From assembly GCF_003609635.1 (NCBI RefSeq), contig NZ_MCIA01000001.1, forward strand, positions 96,905 to 160,904: a stretch of 64,000 nt of DNA. Reading direction: 5' to 3'. Made by a program: the position numbers and the translations under genes. The notes beneath the pieces are model-generated. The model was not told the origin of the DNA, did not search any database, and worked only from the letters and a program-made list of their open reading frames with translations. This document shows positions 35,007 to 45,051 of this stretch, in pieces. Origin of the DNA: Lacrimispora algidixylanolytica. GTDB lineage: Bacteria; Bacillota; Clostridia; Lachnospirales; Lachnospiraceae. Position 1 is the first letter of the stretch; every line of letters starts with the position of its first letter.

Positions 35007-36212
35007 ATGAAAAATCAGGAATCTGTCATCTATGTTAATATGCTGGGAGGATTCTCCATATCCATCGGGGACAAGGCTATAGTGGATCAGAATAACCAGG
35101 CAAAAAAACCGTGGAGTCTTTTGGAATACCTTATCACCTTTCGGGGGAGAGATATTCCAGTGGAGGAACTAATCGATCTGTTTTGGAAGGATGAAGGAAG
35201 TAACAATCCTGCAGGCGCATTAAAGACTCTCATGTTTCGCGTACGAAAACTATTGGAACCTCTTGGATACCCAACGCAAGAGCTGATTTTCCAGAACCGG
35301 AAGGCATATGGCTGGACCAAGCACCTTACTACGGTCTGCGATACCGATCTTTTTGAAGATTTGTGTGTTCAATCAGAGGCCTCACAACTAACCTTTGACC
35401 AGCGTCTTTCCCTCTGCATGGAGGCGTTTGACTTGTATAAGGGTAATTTCCTTCCGAAATCGGAATGGGAATCTTGGGTAGTCCCAATTCATACCTATTA
35501 TCATACTCTTTATCAAAAGCTAGTCAATCGAATACTGAGTATGCTTGATGAGGAAAAGAACTATCCCACCATGATCGAGGTGTGCCAGCAGGCCATTGCC
35601 ATAGATCCTTATGGGGAGGACGGCCATTATTACCTAATCTGTGCCCTCTATCAAAGCGGAAACCAGCTTATGGCTATGGAACATTATCAAAGAGTCAATG
35701 ATATGTTCTATAATGAATTTGCCATTACTCCTTCCATAAGATTTAAGGAGCTTTATAAGCTGATCAGCGATAAAAAACACGGAATTACCATGGATTTAAG
35801 CAACATTCGGGAAATCTTATTAGAAGGCAGTACCAAGAAAGGTGCTTTTTGCTGCGAGCCGTCTGTATTCAGAGACATCTATCAATTAGAAACAAGGGCG
35901 ATTGAACGAACTGGAGATTCCATCTTTTTATGTCTTTTGACCATTAGCAACTTAAAGGGAGAGCTGTTAAAACCGGCTGTCCAGACAAGGGCAATGGACG
36001 AGCTTGGAGAATCCATAAGAAACTCCCTTCGCCGGGGAGATATTTTCAGCCGATACAGTGTCAGTCAGTTCTTAATGCTTTTACCGACTGCCACCTATGA
36101 AAACGGAGAGAACGTATTAAAACGAATCATTCATAATTTCAAAAAAGAATATTCCAGAAAAGATTTATCCATTACCTATTCGTTACAGAGTGTTACACCG
36201 AATCAGACATAA
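35007..36212 (+). CDS. SARP/BTAD-type transcriptional regulator with a C-terminal degenerate GGDEF-like domain
   Basis: The 401-residue product has an OmpR-like winged helix of SARP type (about 8-100: VNMLGGFSISIGDKAIVD, KKPWSLLEYLITFRGRDIPVEELIDLFW), then the BTAD helical-repeat domain (about 100-245, DTDLFEDL, YYHTLYQKLVNRIL, IDPYGEDGHYYLICALYQSG). The last 120 residues resemble a GGDEF fold, with the active site replaced: LRRGDIFSRYSVSQFLMLLP around residue 349, where GGDEF should be. It is thus probably a sensor or interaction module, not a cyclase. The ATG at 35007 follows GGAGAA. mgsA lies 46 bases downstream, probably co-transcribed. Confidence 0.85.
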   Translation: MKNQESVIYVNMLGGFSISIGDKAIVDQNNQAKKPWSLLEYLITFRGRDIPVEELIDLFWKDEGSNNPAGALKTLMFRVRKLLEPLGYPTQELIFQNRKAYGWTKHLTTVCDTDLFEDLCVQSEASQLTFDQRLSLCMEAFDLYKGNFLPKSEWESWVVPIHTYYHTLYQKLVNRILSMLDEEKNYPTMIEVCQQAIAIDPYGEDGHYYLICALYQSGNQLMAMEHYQRVNDMFYNEFAITPSIRFKELYKLISDKKHGITMDLSNIREILLEGSTKKGAFCCEPSVFRDIYQLETRAIERTGDSIFLCLLTISNLKGELLKPAVQTRAMDELGESIRNSLRRGDIFSRYSVSQFLMLLPTATYENGENVLKRIIHNFKKEYSRKDLSITYSLQSVTPNQT

Positions 36213-36257
36213 TTTTCATTCGATATAAAATTTATTTCTAATCACAGGAGGAACCGG

Positions 36258-36731
36258 ATGTTACAGGATGATTTTATCACACTCACATTACAAAAAACAA
36301 AGAATATTGCACTGATTGCCCACGACAACAAAAAGCATGAACTTATGGATTGGTGTAAGGAGCACATAGAGACCCTTAAAAAACACACTCTCTGCGGCAC
36401 AGGTACAACAGCCCGTATGATTACTGATCAGACAGGACTTCCTGTAAAGGGATATAACAGCGGTCCTTTAGGCGGTGATCAGCAAATTGGTGCAAAGATA
36501 GTTGAGGGACGAATTGATATGGTAATCTTTTTCTCTGATCCATTGACAGCTCAGCCCCATGATCCAGATGTAAAGGCTCTTTTGCGTATTGCACAGGTTT
36601 ATGATATTCCCATTGCAAATACAAAAGCAACCGCTGATTTCGTCATCACCTCACCCTTAATGGAGAGTGTTTATGAGCATGAAGTCATTAATTTTAATAA
36701 AAATGTCCAGGAACGTGCGCAATCACTGTAA
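36258..36731 (+). CDS. mgsA: Methylglyoxal synthase
   Basis: Converts dihydroxyacetone phosphate to methylglyoxal and phosphate, relieving sugar-phosphate stress. The 157-residue product has IALIAHDNKK, the phosphate-binding CGTGTTARMI, YNSGPLGGDQQIGAKI with catalytic Asp, and FFSDPLTAQPHDPDVKALLRIA, in which Ser replaces the usual Arg/Trp of FFxDPL. The ribosome site is AGGAGG. The BTAD regulator just upstream may control it. Confidence 0.95.
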   Translation: MLQDDFITLTLQKTKNIALIAHDNKKHELMDWCKEHIETLKKHTLCGTGTTARMITDQTGLPVKGYNSGPLGGDQQIGAKIVEGRIDMVIFFSDPLTAQPHDPDVKALLRIAQVYDIPIANTKATADFVITSPLMESVYEHEVINFNKNVQERAQSL

Positions 36732-36757
36732 CCTCTGGAATTTTATATCTTAGACGC

Positions 36758-36798
36758 AATACGGCAGGATTCCCAGTTACTGGAAATCCTGCCGTATT
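36758..36798. terminator. Bidirectional terminator after mgsA
   Basis: A 14-bp stem AATACGGCAGGATT / AATCCTGCCGTATT between convergent genes with T-rich flanks. Confidence 0.9.
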
Positions 36799-36805
36799 TT
36801 AATTC

Positions 36806-37336
36806 TTATCCAAAAACCAGTTTACACAACGCAGTGTATTCCTGATAAGCAGGATACTGCTCAAGGCCTACAAGCCGTTTTGCGATCCCCTTATAATACC
36901 AGGCGTGTTCTGATTTATTCTTTTCGTTAAAACGTTCCCAAATCTCATCTCCCATAAGAAAATAATCCCTTGCCGTGGACCTAAGATTGCTCAGCTTGTC
37001 CGCAAGGACAAGAATCTTACACTCCATGGAAGCATGTTCCAGATGGTGAATGGTGGCACTTTTTCTTTCTTTCCAACTCTTTGACTTATCTTCTGTTTCT
37101 TCCATAACAAGCTCAGCCACTCTTACACCAAATTCTCTTCTAAGCTCTTCCTCGGTGACTCCGGTATCTTCCACCACGTCGTGCAGGAGAGCAGCACAAA
37201 TGAGTTCCTCATCTGACGCCATCACGGAAACGATGACTGCTGTTTCTAGCGGATGGACGATATAGGGAATTTTCGTCCCTTTGCGATAGGCTCCCTCATG
37301 AGACCTGGCCGCAAATGCAGCCGCTTTCTCGACCAT
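36806..37336 (-). CDS. HD-domain hydrolase, small SpoT/MESH1-like
   Basis: Cytoplasmic protein of 176 residues. AAFAARSHEGAYRKGTKIPYIVHPLETA and ALLHDVVEDTGVTEEEL carry the HD metal-binding residues of RelA/SpoT-type hydrolases, with the later LVLADKLSNLRSTARD acting as the distal metal/nucleobase region. Single-domain members of this group hydrolyse (p)ppGpp (SAH) or NADPH. No synthetase domain is present. The start follows AAAGGAG. Confidence 0.85.
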   Translation of the reverse strand: MVEKAAAFAARSHEGAYRKGTKIPYIVHPLETAVIVSVMASDEELICAALLHDVVEDTGVTEEELRREFGVRVAELVMEETEDKSKSWKERKSATIHHLEHASMECKILVLADKLSNLRSTARDYFLMGDEIWERFNEKNKSEHAWYYKGIAKRLVGLEQYPAYQEYTALCKLVFG

Positions 37337-37339
37337 ACT

Positions 37340-37553
37340 GATTCTCCTTTGGTTCTTTCTTACTATTTATATTATCACAATCTATAATGATTTAACAGAT
37401 AATCTTGTAAGATTCCAGAAACAACCTTATTTATCTATTTAGAATCAAGTTTTTAGAGAACTTTAATCTCACCTGGTTTTTTCATTTAAACCAAGGCGAT
37501 ATGGACCATTATGTTGTCGGAGATTAATCAAAATCATAGATACCGTTTTATGT
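37340..37553. other. Intergenic stretch, nothing recognised
   Basis: AT-rich region between the HD hydrolase gene and the repeat-protein gene. It likely contains the HD gene promoter (TATAAA-like near 37370) but no ORF with a ribosome site. Confidence 0.5.
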
Positions 37554-37588
37554 AAAGGCAGTACCCAAATGCCGGATAACTGCCTTTT
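37554..37588 (-). terminator. Terminator-like hairpin after the tetrapeptide-repeat gene
   Basis: AAAGGCAGT and ACTGCCTTT arms follow the repeat-protein stop on the minus strand. The trailing T-run is short. Confidence 0.6.
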
Positions 37589-37596
37589 ATTGCTTA

Positions 37597-38007
37597 TTAA
37601 ACTTCTATGTTATCATCAACATTAAAGTTAATAAAAAAGATATTGTTATTACTAAAGTTATCGCTGAAATTATTACTAAAGTTATCATTTAAGTTATTGC
37701 TAAAGTTATCATTTAAGTTATGATTTAAGTTATCATTAAAGTTATCATTAAAGTTATCATTAAAGTTATCATTAAAGTTTTCTCTAAAGTTATCATTAAA
37801 GTTTTCTCTAAAGTTATCGCTGAAGTTATCGTTAAAATTATCGTTAGATTCTGACTCTCTACCACCACATCTGTTACGACCCTCATTGAAACTATTTTCG
37901 TAAGATTCTCTTATTTCTCGTTCACATGGCCAACGATTATTGTTACGGTTACACCAGGATTCACATCTACAATTACGTCTGCAACAACCATTATTAAAGC
38001 AGCACAT
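37597..38007 (-). CDS. Cys-rich, Asn/Asp/Phe tetrapeptide-repeat protein, probable spore-surface protein
   Basis: The 136-residue product has no relatives I recognise. Residues 1-50 contain nine cysteines (CCFNNGCCRRNCRCESWC near the start) and many Arg/Asn. Residues 55-119 are about 16 tandem tetrapeptides of the form N-D-N-F with variants S-D-N-F, R-E-N-F and N-D-N-L. The tail is FFINFNVDDNIEV. There is no signal peptide or membrane helix. It has a strong ribosome site AAAGGAGTG and a sigma-K-like promoter, which together with the Cys-rich low-complexity makeup suggests a late-sporulation coat or exosporium component. Function inferred only. Confidence 0.7.
   Translation of the reverse strand: MCCFNNGCCRRNCRCESWCNRNNNRWPCEREIRESYENSFNEGRNRCGGRESESNDNFNDNFSDNFRENFNDNFRENFNDNFNDNFNDNFNDNLNHNLNDNFSNNLNDNFSNNFSDNFSNNNIFFINFNVDDNIEV
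37651..37845 (-). repeat. 12-bp tandem repeats encoding N-D-N-F tetrapeptides
   Basis: About 16 imperfect copies of AATGATAACTTT (minus strand) inside the Cys-rich protein gene. Some copies are exact, so slippage-prone and likely variable in copy number between strains. Confidence 0.9.
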
Positions 38008-38040
38008 ATATTCCCACTCCTTTCTTAATAAGACATACTA

Positions 38041-38069
38041 TAATTTATGCTACAAGAAATCAAAAAGTG
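38041..38069 (-). promoter_or_regulatory. Sigma-K-like (mother-cell sporulation) promoter of the repeat-protein gene
   Basis: Minus strand CAC (38067-38069), 17 bases, CATAAATTA (38041-38049), matching the Bacillus sigma-K consensus AC-N16/17-CATANNNTA. It sits about 35 bases before the ATG. Motif match only. Confidence 0.45.
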
Positions 38070-38144
38070 AAAAACAGGGTTATTTCCACCTATTATTGCT
38101 ACCTCCAGTTGCTTTATCTACCCAATTGCAGATATAAAATCGTC

Positions 38145-38246
38145 TTAAATCCAACGCTTCTCATCCCGTAAATAATTGTGTATTCTAGTCATATACGCAT
38201 TACCAATAATTGCTTCCAGCTTAGCGTTTTTTTTCTGCATTCGCAT
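38145..38246 (-). pseudogene. Short gene fragment (33 codons)
   Basis: An ATG-initiated frame ends NAYMTRIHNYLRDEKRWI; the composition looks like natural protein but there is no ribosome site. It is probably the tail of a decayed gene. Confidence 0.25.
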
Positions 38247-38298
38247 TAGAAACGTCTTTTATAGAGAAATTTTCCTCCAAACACACAAGGTACTTAAC

Positions 38299-38385
38299 CT
38301 ATTTACTCAATACATTTAAGGCTTCTTTTTGAGGCATGATTAACCACGAATCATCTAATTCAATTGATGTGCCGATCTTTTCATG
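38299..38385 (-). pseudogene. Short gene fragment (28 codons, no start)
   Basis: Open frame reading KIGTSIELDDSWLIMPQKEALNVLSK before a stop. Protein-like but lacking any start or ribosome site; it lies just upstream of the 33-codon fragment on the same strand. Likely decayed gene remnant. Confidence 0.25.
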
Positions 38386-38422
38386 TTAAGCTTGAATGAA
38401 TTAAATGTAAGAAGGAGATGAC

Positions 38423-38707
38423 ATGATAAAAGTAATTGCAAGAAGCGTAATAAAAGAAAACCATTTAACCGACGCTCTTTCGCTTTATAAGCTGTTGGTC
38501 GCAGAAACTGTAAAAGAACAGGGTTGTATTTCCTATGAGTTGTTTCAAGAATTAGACGATCCCAATAACCTGACCTTAGTTGAAGAATGGGACGATATGG
38601 ATGCACTAAAACGCCATACACAAACGTCGCATTTCGTTACTCTAGTTGAAAAACTTGCTGCGTATGAGAAAGAGCTACCAGTCTTAATTTATAAGAAACT
38701 ATTTTAA
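38423..38707 (+). CDS. Antibiotic biosynthesis monooxygenase (ABM)-fold protein, YgiN-like
   Basis: The 94-residue cytoplasmic ferredoxin-like protein belongs to the ABM (PF03992) family. Conserved features are VIARSVIKENHLTDALSLYKLLVAET, KEQGCISYELFQELDDPNNLTLVEEWDDMDALKRHTQTSHF and the C-terminal strand. Such dimeric proteins act as quinol or small-molecule monooxygenases; some lack known activity. The start follows AGAAGGAGATGAC. It stands alone in an AT-rich region. Confidence 0.9.
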   Translation: MIKVIARSVIKENHLTDALSLYKLLVAETVKEQGCISYELFQELDDPNNLTLVEEWDDMDALKRHTQTSHFVTLVEKLAAYEKELPVLIYKKLF

Positions 38708-39182
38708 GCAATAGCTATTAGAAATAAAAATCCAAATGTTGGGTCATTAACATGAAGGCTTATTTTCACAATCTCTTCACAAATTGATCAAACTCCCATC
38801 ACATTTATACGATATATTAATAAATGTAAAGAGACAACATTTTAATTATTTTTTTTCATACTCAGCCGGTAAGATTCCCCCATCTTGCCGGCTACTCCCA
38901 TTTTTAGATTTATTTTTTGTCTACCAATGGACACTTAAATTATATGCGCAACTCTATCTTTTTTTAATTTTTGTTAATTTGTTTTCTAGTAAGTTTATAC
39001 TCAATCAATTTTTTATGAAGAATCGGAAAACATGACCTTGTTCTTTTAGATATCGATAGATCGGTATTATAAATGGATAATGGATTCAAACATGATATTG
39101 TGGTTAAAATAGGGGAAGCCAGTAAATATAAAAAGTCAAATTACCATAAATTTACCTTTTTTAAGATACGTATGAAATATCT
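38708..39182. other. AT-rich intergenic region with one strong hairpin
   Basis: About 475 bases with no ORF that has a ribosome site. It contains a stem-loop (38864-38893) noted separately and no recognised RNA class. Confidence 0.5.
38864..38893. terminator. Terminator-like stem-loop (weak T-run)
   Basis: AGCCGGTAAGAT and ATCTTGCCGGCT pair over 12 positions with loop TCCCCC. A T5 run follows 7 bases later on the plus strand. It may end an ABM-gene transcript, or be a remnant. Confidence 0.45.
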
Positions 39183-39211
39183 TTGATATCTTAAATTATG
39201 TAATTTATAAT
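39183..39211 (+). promoter_or_regulatory. Consensus-like promoter of the 71-residue protein gene
   Basis: TTGATA (39183-39188), 17-base spacer, TATAAT (39206-39211); start codon about 58 bases downstream. Confidence 0.65.
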
Positions 39212-39269
39212 ATTTTAATCAAAAAAAAGCAAGCTCCTTACAGGATTGCTATAGGAAAGGAAATCTAAA

Positions 39270-39485
39270 ATGGGAAAATTTGAAAGTGCAATGGCAATCG
39301 GTTTAAGAAACAAAGAATCAGATAAATTAATTGTAGTATATCCTTTTAAAGCCGAAGGAAGCGATGAGGAAATCACTAAAAAAGTTACGGATTGGTATTA
39401 TATGCAGCATTGCTCCGCAGAGGAAGAACTGAGAAACGCATATGTGGATATCTTAACGGAAGCAGAAGCTAAATCTGCGAAATAG
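39270..39485 (+). CDS. Small acidic protein of unknown function (71 residues)
   Basis: The product begins MGKFESAMAIGLRNKESDKLIVVYPFKAEG and ends in a helical, Glu/Ala-rich tail. No signal peptide, membrane helix or family recognised. It has a near-consensus promoter, a ribosome site (AAAGGAAATC) and a downstream terminator, so it is a real single-gene unit in an otherwise gene-poor region. Confidence 0.7.
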   Translation: MGKFESAMAIGLRNKESDKLIVVYPFKAEGSDEEITKKVTDWYYMQHCSAEEELRNAYVDILTEAEAKSAK

Positions 39486-39552
39486 AAGAAATCATAGTCT
39501 TAATTTAGTAATGATTCATGATAATTACGATAGATAAACTTAATCTTTTTCA

Positions 39553-39588
39553 AAATCCTCCCCGTCTTGTTAATGGCGAGGAGGATTT
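39553..39588 (+). terminator. Terminator after the 71-residue protein gene
   Basis: AAATCCTCC and GGAGGATTT arms with inner GC pairing, followed by TAATATTAATTT; about 70 bases after the stop. Confidence 0.65.
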
Positions 39589-39633
39589 AATATTAATTTG
39601 GGATGATATTATTCGGTTTATTTTAATAGATGA

Positions 39634-39852
39634 TTATTTAGTGATCGCCTCCTTTGAATTTTTATATATTGGCAGCTTGGAAAATGAATCTCTGATTTCA
39701 GTGACAGTACCAAAATATTGGTTATTAACGTAAAGGTCATAACCTTCTTTGGGGTTAAATATTAAATAGGAGTTTTCTGCTGTTAATTCCACTGTTTGTT
39801 GTTGGACATCAGATTTGATTGAATATGGTTCTATAACAATAAAAGATACCAT
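39634..39852 (-). CDS. Doubtful small ORF, possibly a gene fragment
   Basis: The 72-residue frame (NSYLIFNPKEGYDLYVNNQYFGTVTEIRDSF) has protein-like composition, but no ribosome site precedes the ATG and no family is recognised. It may be the C-terminal end of a larger lost gene. Confidence 0.3.
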   Translation of the reverse strand: MVSFIVIEPYSIKSDVQQQTVELTAENSYLIFNPKEGYDLYVNNQYFGTVTEIRDSFSKLPIYKNSKEAITK

Positions 39853-40110
39853 TACTATATAAATATAGATGGTTTTACGGGGATGCCCCTAGCAAGAGTC
39901 ACTTGGATTATAAAGTGTGTATCTTGTGCACATATTCTGCGTGCGAAATTCAAGTGCATTAAGTTAACTATACTTAAAGAACTGTACTATTAGCAAAACG
40001 TAGATAAATGAATCTTTTGGGATAATTTTAAGTGTTGGGATAGTTATTCTTCATAAGAAGTTGATGCGAAAGTAGATTATATGGTCTATTTAGTATCAGC
40101 TCTTTTTTGA
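39853..40110. other. Intergenic stretch, nothing recognised
   Basis: AT-rich; no ORF with ribosome site, no clear promoter or RNA. Confidence 0.45.
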
Positions 40111-40413
40111 GTGGTGAAAAATGCAGCGAGAGTGAAACTACTACTTAGTGGCAGTCAATCGCTTTACACATTTTCTTGTAGAAATCATCCTCTAATACAA
40201 TCTAATGCAGAATTGGATGGAGAACATATTGAACGTTATCTAATCTACTTAAATACTGAAGATTCAGAACGAAAAGGTTATCGAACTGATCTAATTCAGT
40301 TAAAAAGTCAACTTGATTTAATTGGGAGAATGAGCAATGATGTATTGGCAATGGAAACAAAAGAAATGCGCCAGAGTATGGATGAAATATTACGTAAAAT
40401 CATAAAGAGGTAG
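40111..40413 (+). pseudogene. Probable remnant of a Tn554-type tyrosine recombinase (TnpB-like)
   Basis: The 100-codon frame contains LYTFSCRNHPLIQSNAELDGEHIERYLIYLNTEDSERKGYRTDLIQLKSQLDLIGR (quoted in part by its key pieces HIERYLIYLN and YRTDLIQLKSQL). This resembles the N-terminal SAM-like core-binding region of Tn554-family transposase B proteins. The catalytic domain (R..HxxR..Y) is absent, and there is no convincing start, so it is a broken piece. Identification is from memory of the family and is tentative. Confidence 0.4.
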
Positions 40414-40420
40414 TGATTTG

Positions 40421-40537
40421 ATGAAGAAATACGAAAAAATGGCTGCCACAAATAAAGCAACAAGGATTGAAAAAGTAAAAAAGATAGGTTCCCTATTTAT
40501 TTCAAATAAATCTTGTTCGTATGTACGACCGGAATGA
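40421..40537 (+). pseudogene. Short remnant with TnpC-like start
   Basis: A 38-codon frame MKKYEKMAATNKATRIEKVKK... ends early at a TGA. The basic, Asn/Lys-rich opening resembles the small accessory protein (TnpC/DUF6262-like) that follows TnpB in Tn554-type elements. Tentative; consistent with the preceding fragment. Confidence 0.3.
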
Positions 40538-40559
40538 GTTACTTGTATCATTATAATAA

Positions 40560-40751
40560 TCACATCATTTTGGGTTTTGCTTTAACAGGAGATTTGCTTT
40601 CTAAAAGAGAAAGGGCTTCAATTGCCTCATCAAGATCTGATTTATAATGTTGATTAAATGCTTCTGCAAATATGGAGCTGGACAGCTTGGAATTGGTATT
40701 TAAATATGACAGCATATTTCTAGATTTACCATCTAATTTACTAAGTTCTAT
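40560..40751 (-). pseudogene. C-terminal fragment of an unidentified protein
   Basis: A frame without a good start, open for 63 codons, encodes LNTNSKLSSSIFAEAFNQHYKSDLDEAIEALSLLESK then a short basic tail and stop. The composition is that of a real helical domain. An in-frame stop just upstream shows the gene is truncated. Confidence 0.35.
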
Positions 40752-40754
40752 CTA

Positions 40755-43281
<2,527 letters not shown>

Positions 43282-43311
43282 GATCATACGCCTCATAAGA
43301 GGGGAATCAAT

Positions 43312-43346
43312 CAAAGCAGTTGAACAAATTTCGTCCAACTGCTTTG
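43312..43346 (+). terminator. Terminator-like hairpin after the collagen-like gene
   Basis: CAAAGCAGTTG and CAACTGCTTTG form an 11-bp stem with a 13-base loop, about 30 bases after the stop. The T-run is weak. Confidence 0.6.
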
Positions 43347-43468
43347 GTTAGATTGCACACCCAATATAAAAAAACCCTTGTATAATAAAAACCAGAAAAT
43401 TTATATCACTTAATATGATAATGGAAAATATTATTTAAATCTCAGTTACTATGATAACCAAAAATGTC

Positions 43469-44929
43469 TTACGAAATTATTTTACTGATTTTCCAAATAA
43501 CTCCTGAATTTGGTTGATAAACATTTGGTAGCTCTATGTTAGCTACTGCCATATCTGTTATATACATTGCACCATCAGGTCCAAAAACCACATCAGTTGG
43601 TCTACTTAACCCGGCCTCTTCGGGAAATCCTGATTTATTTATAGCAAATGTTAATATTTCCCCATTAAGAACATTCACTCTCATTATCCTATGACCTACA
43701 CCTGATTGTACATATTCGGTAAACTCTTCATATCGAACTCTGCCAAAACACGCAATATAAATATCTCCTATAGGGCCAAAATCTACCGTTTCATTAAAGT
43801 CAAAACCCATTATAGTAGAACCTGTGGGAAAAACGGCAGTTGGTGGAGGTGGGATAGATGGAATTGTTTCTAACAATAATTCTGGCTTTCTACCTCTAAC
43901 TGGAGTAAATCTAGGCATTGTCACTGGTTCTCCTCCTGAGTAATCTGGCCAGCCATACCACGCACCTGGAACATATAAAAACAACTCATCCAATGCATTC
44001 GCAATCGGTCTGCTTCCTCTGGCATCCATTCCTTGGTTTGATATAATTAAACGATTCAAATTATCAAATTTCATATAAAATGGATTACGAAGCCCCCATG
44101 CAACCAATTCTATGTTAGAGCCATCTAAATTTGCACTTAATACACTACCGGAAGCTAAAAGTCTACCTGCTTTTACTTCATGTTGTTGAGCATTAGGAAC
44201 CCCAAAAGGTGAAAAAGCTCCGGTAATGGCTGGCGACATAGCAGGTATCAACACATTGTTTGTTTCAAAATTAACGTTATTAAGAATTATATAGGAACCT
44301 GGAATATCGTAAAAAAAAGGATATTCATAAAGCCAGCTATTATCCAGTCCTACTACACCAGAATTTGTTGCTGTTCCCTGTCCAAAGTAAATTTTCTCAT
44401 CATTACTAATCTCAACCCGATTATTGCTAAAGTCCCCATAGCTTGGCAATCCACTGATAATATCCTGTCTTGTGCCATCCGGATTAATAACAGTTACTAC
44501 TCCTTTATGTGACACATAGATGTGTCCATTTTTATAATTGATTCCGGTTAGTGGAACGTTAAATCCCTCAGCCACAACCTCAGTGCCACTATTGCTCATA
44601 CGTAATACTTGAGGATTCATTGTTGCTAAACCGGAATCAGCAATTAACATATCTCCTGTTTCTGTAAAAACCATTCCAATTGGTGCATTTAATCCTTGAG
44701 CAAAAACTTCTATTTGGTAACCTTCAGGTACACTTATCCGATTGGGATCAAGTTCTCTCTGTTTATATGGAATTTGCTGCATGTAAAATTTCTGTAGATA
44801 ATTGATTTTATCAAAATCCACCTTAAATCTCCGTTCATATTTTTCATTTACAATATATGGTAATTTTTTTAATATAGTAACACCATTTTTACCTTGATTA
44901 TTACTGCTGTGGTTAACGGACGAACACAT
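43469..44929 (-). CDS. Beta-propeller protein related to glucose/sorbosone (PQQ-type) dehydrogenases
   Basis: The 486-residue product has an N-terminal region of about 65 residues with no signal peptide, then propeller blades: VPEGYQIEVFAQGLNAPIGMVF, GDMLIADSG, NGHIYVSHKG, VAWGLRNPFYMKFDNLNRLIISNQG, WYGWPDYSGGEPV, GDIYIACFGR and LSRPTDVVFGPDGAMYITDM. These are typical of the GSDH (PF07995) family. PQQ-binding residues cannot be confirmed by eye, and PQQ synthesis is unexpected in this lineage, so it may be a non-enzymatic or lactonase-like propeller. The start at 44929 lacks a clear ribosome site; a later Met is possible. AT-rich like the collagen-like gene next door. Confidence 0.75.
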   Translation of the reverse strand: MCSSVNHSSNNQGKNGVTILKKLPYIVNEKYERRFKVDFDKINYLQKFYMQQIPYKQRELDPNRISVPEGYQIEVFAQGLNAPIGMVFTETGDMLIADSGLATMNPQVLRMSNSGTEVVAEGFNVPLTGINYKNGHIYVSHKGVVTVINPDGTRQDIISGLPSYGDFSNNRVEISNDEKIYFGQGTATNSGVVGLDNSWLYEYPFFYDIPGSYIILNNVNFETNNVLIPAMSPAITGAFSPFGVPNAQQHEVKAGRLLASGSVLSANLDGSNIELVAWGLRNPFYMKFDNLNRLIISNQGMDARGSRPIANALDELFLYVPGAWYGWPDYSGGEPVTMPRFTPVRGRKPELLLETIPSIPPPPTAVFPTGSTIMGFDFNETVDFGPIGDIYIACFGRVRYEEFTEYVQSGVGHRIMRVNVLNGEILTFAINKSGFPEEAGLSRPTDVVFGPDGAMYITDMAVANIELPNVYQPNSGVIWKISKIIS

Positions 44930-44984
44930 ATAAACAGGACATTTCGTAAGAATAAATTAAATTATTACGATTTAATGGTTAATC

Positions 44985-45013
44985 TTGTAAGATCCATGAT
45001 TTTCTGCTATGCT
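44985..45013 (+). promoter_or_regulatory. Promoter of the single-pass membrane protein gene
   Basis: TTGTAA (44985-44990), 17-base spacer, TATGCT (45008-45013) with TGC extension, 38 bases before the start. Confidence 0.6.
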
Positions 45014-45051
45014 AGGTAACGTAAATACAATCAGGAGGAAAGTAAATCAGT

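Noticed and set aside
37651..37845. CRISPR-like regular repeats
   Set aside because: The units are 12 bases, contiguous without spacers, and in frame with a coding sequence.
38784..39035. Plus-strand 83-codon ORF
   Set aside because: No ribosome site, contains the terminator-like hairpin at 38864-38893, composition is AT-driven.
39518..39733. Plus-strand 71-codon ORF
   Set aside because: It runs through a terminator hairpin, lacks a ribosome site and has atypical composition.
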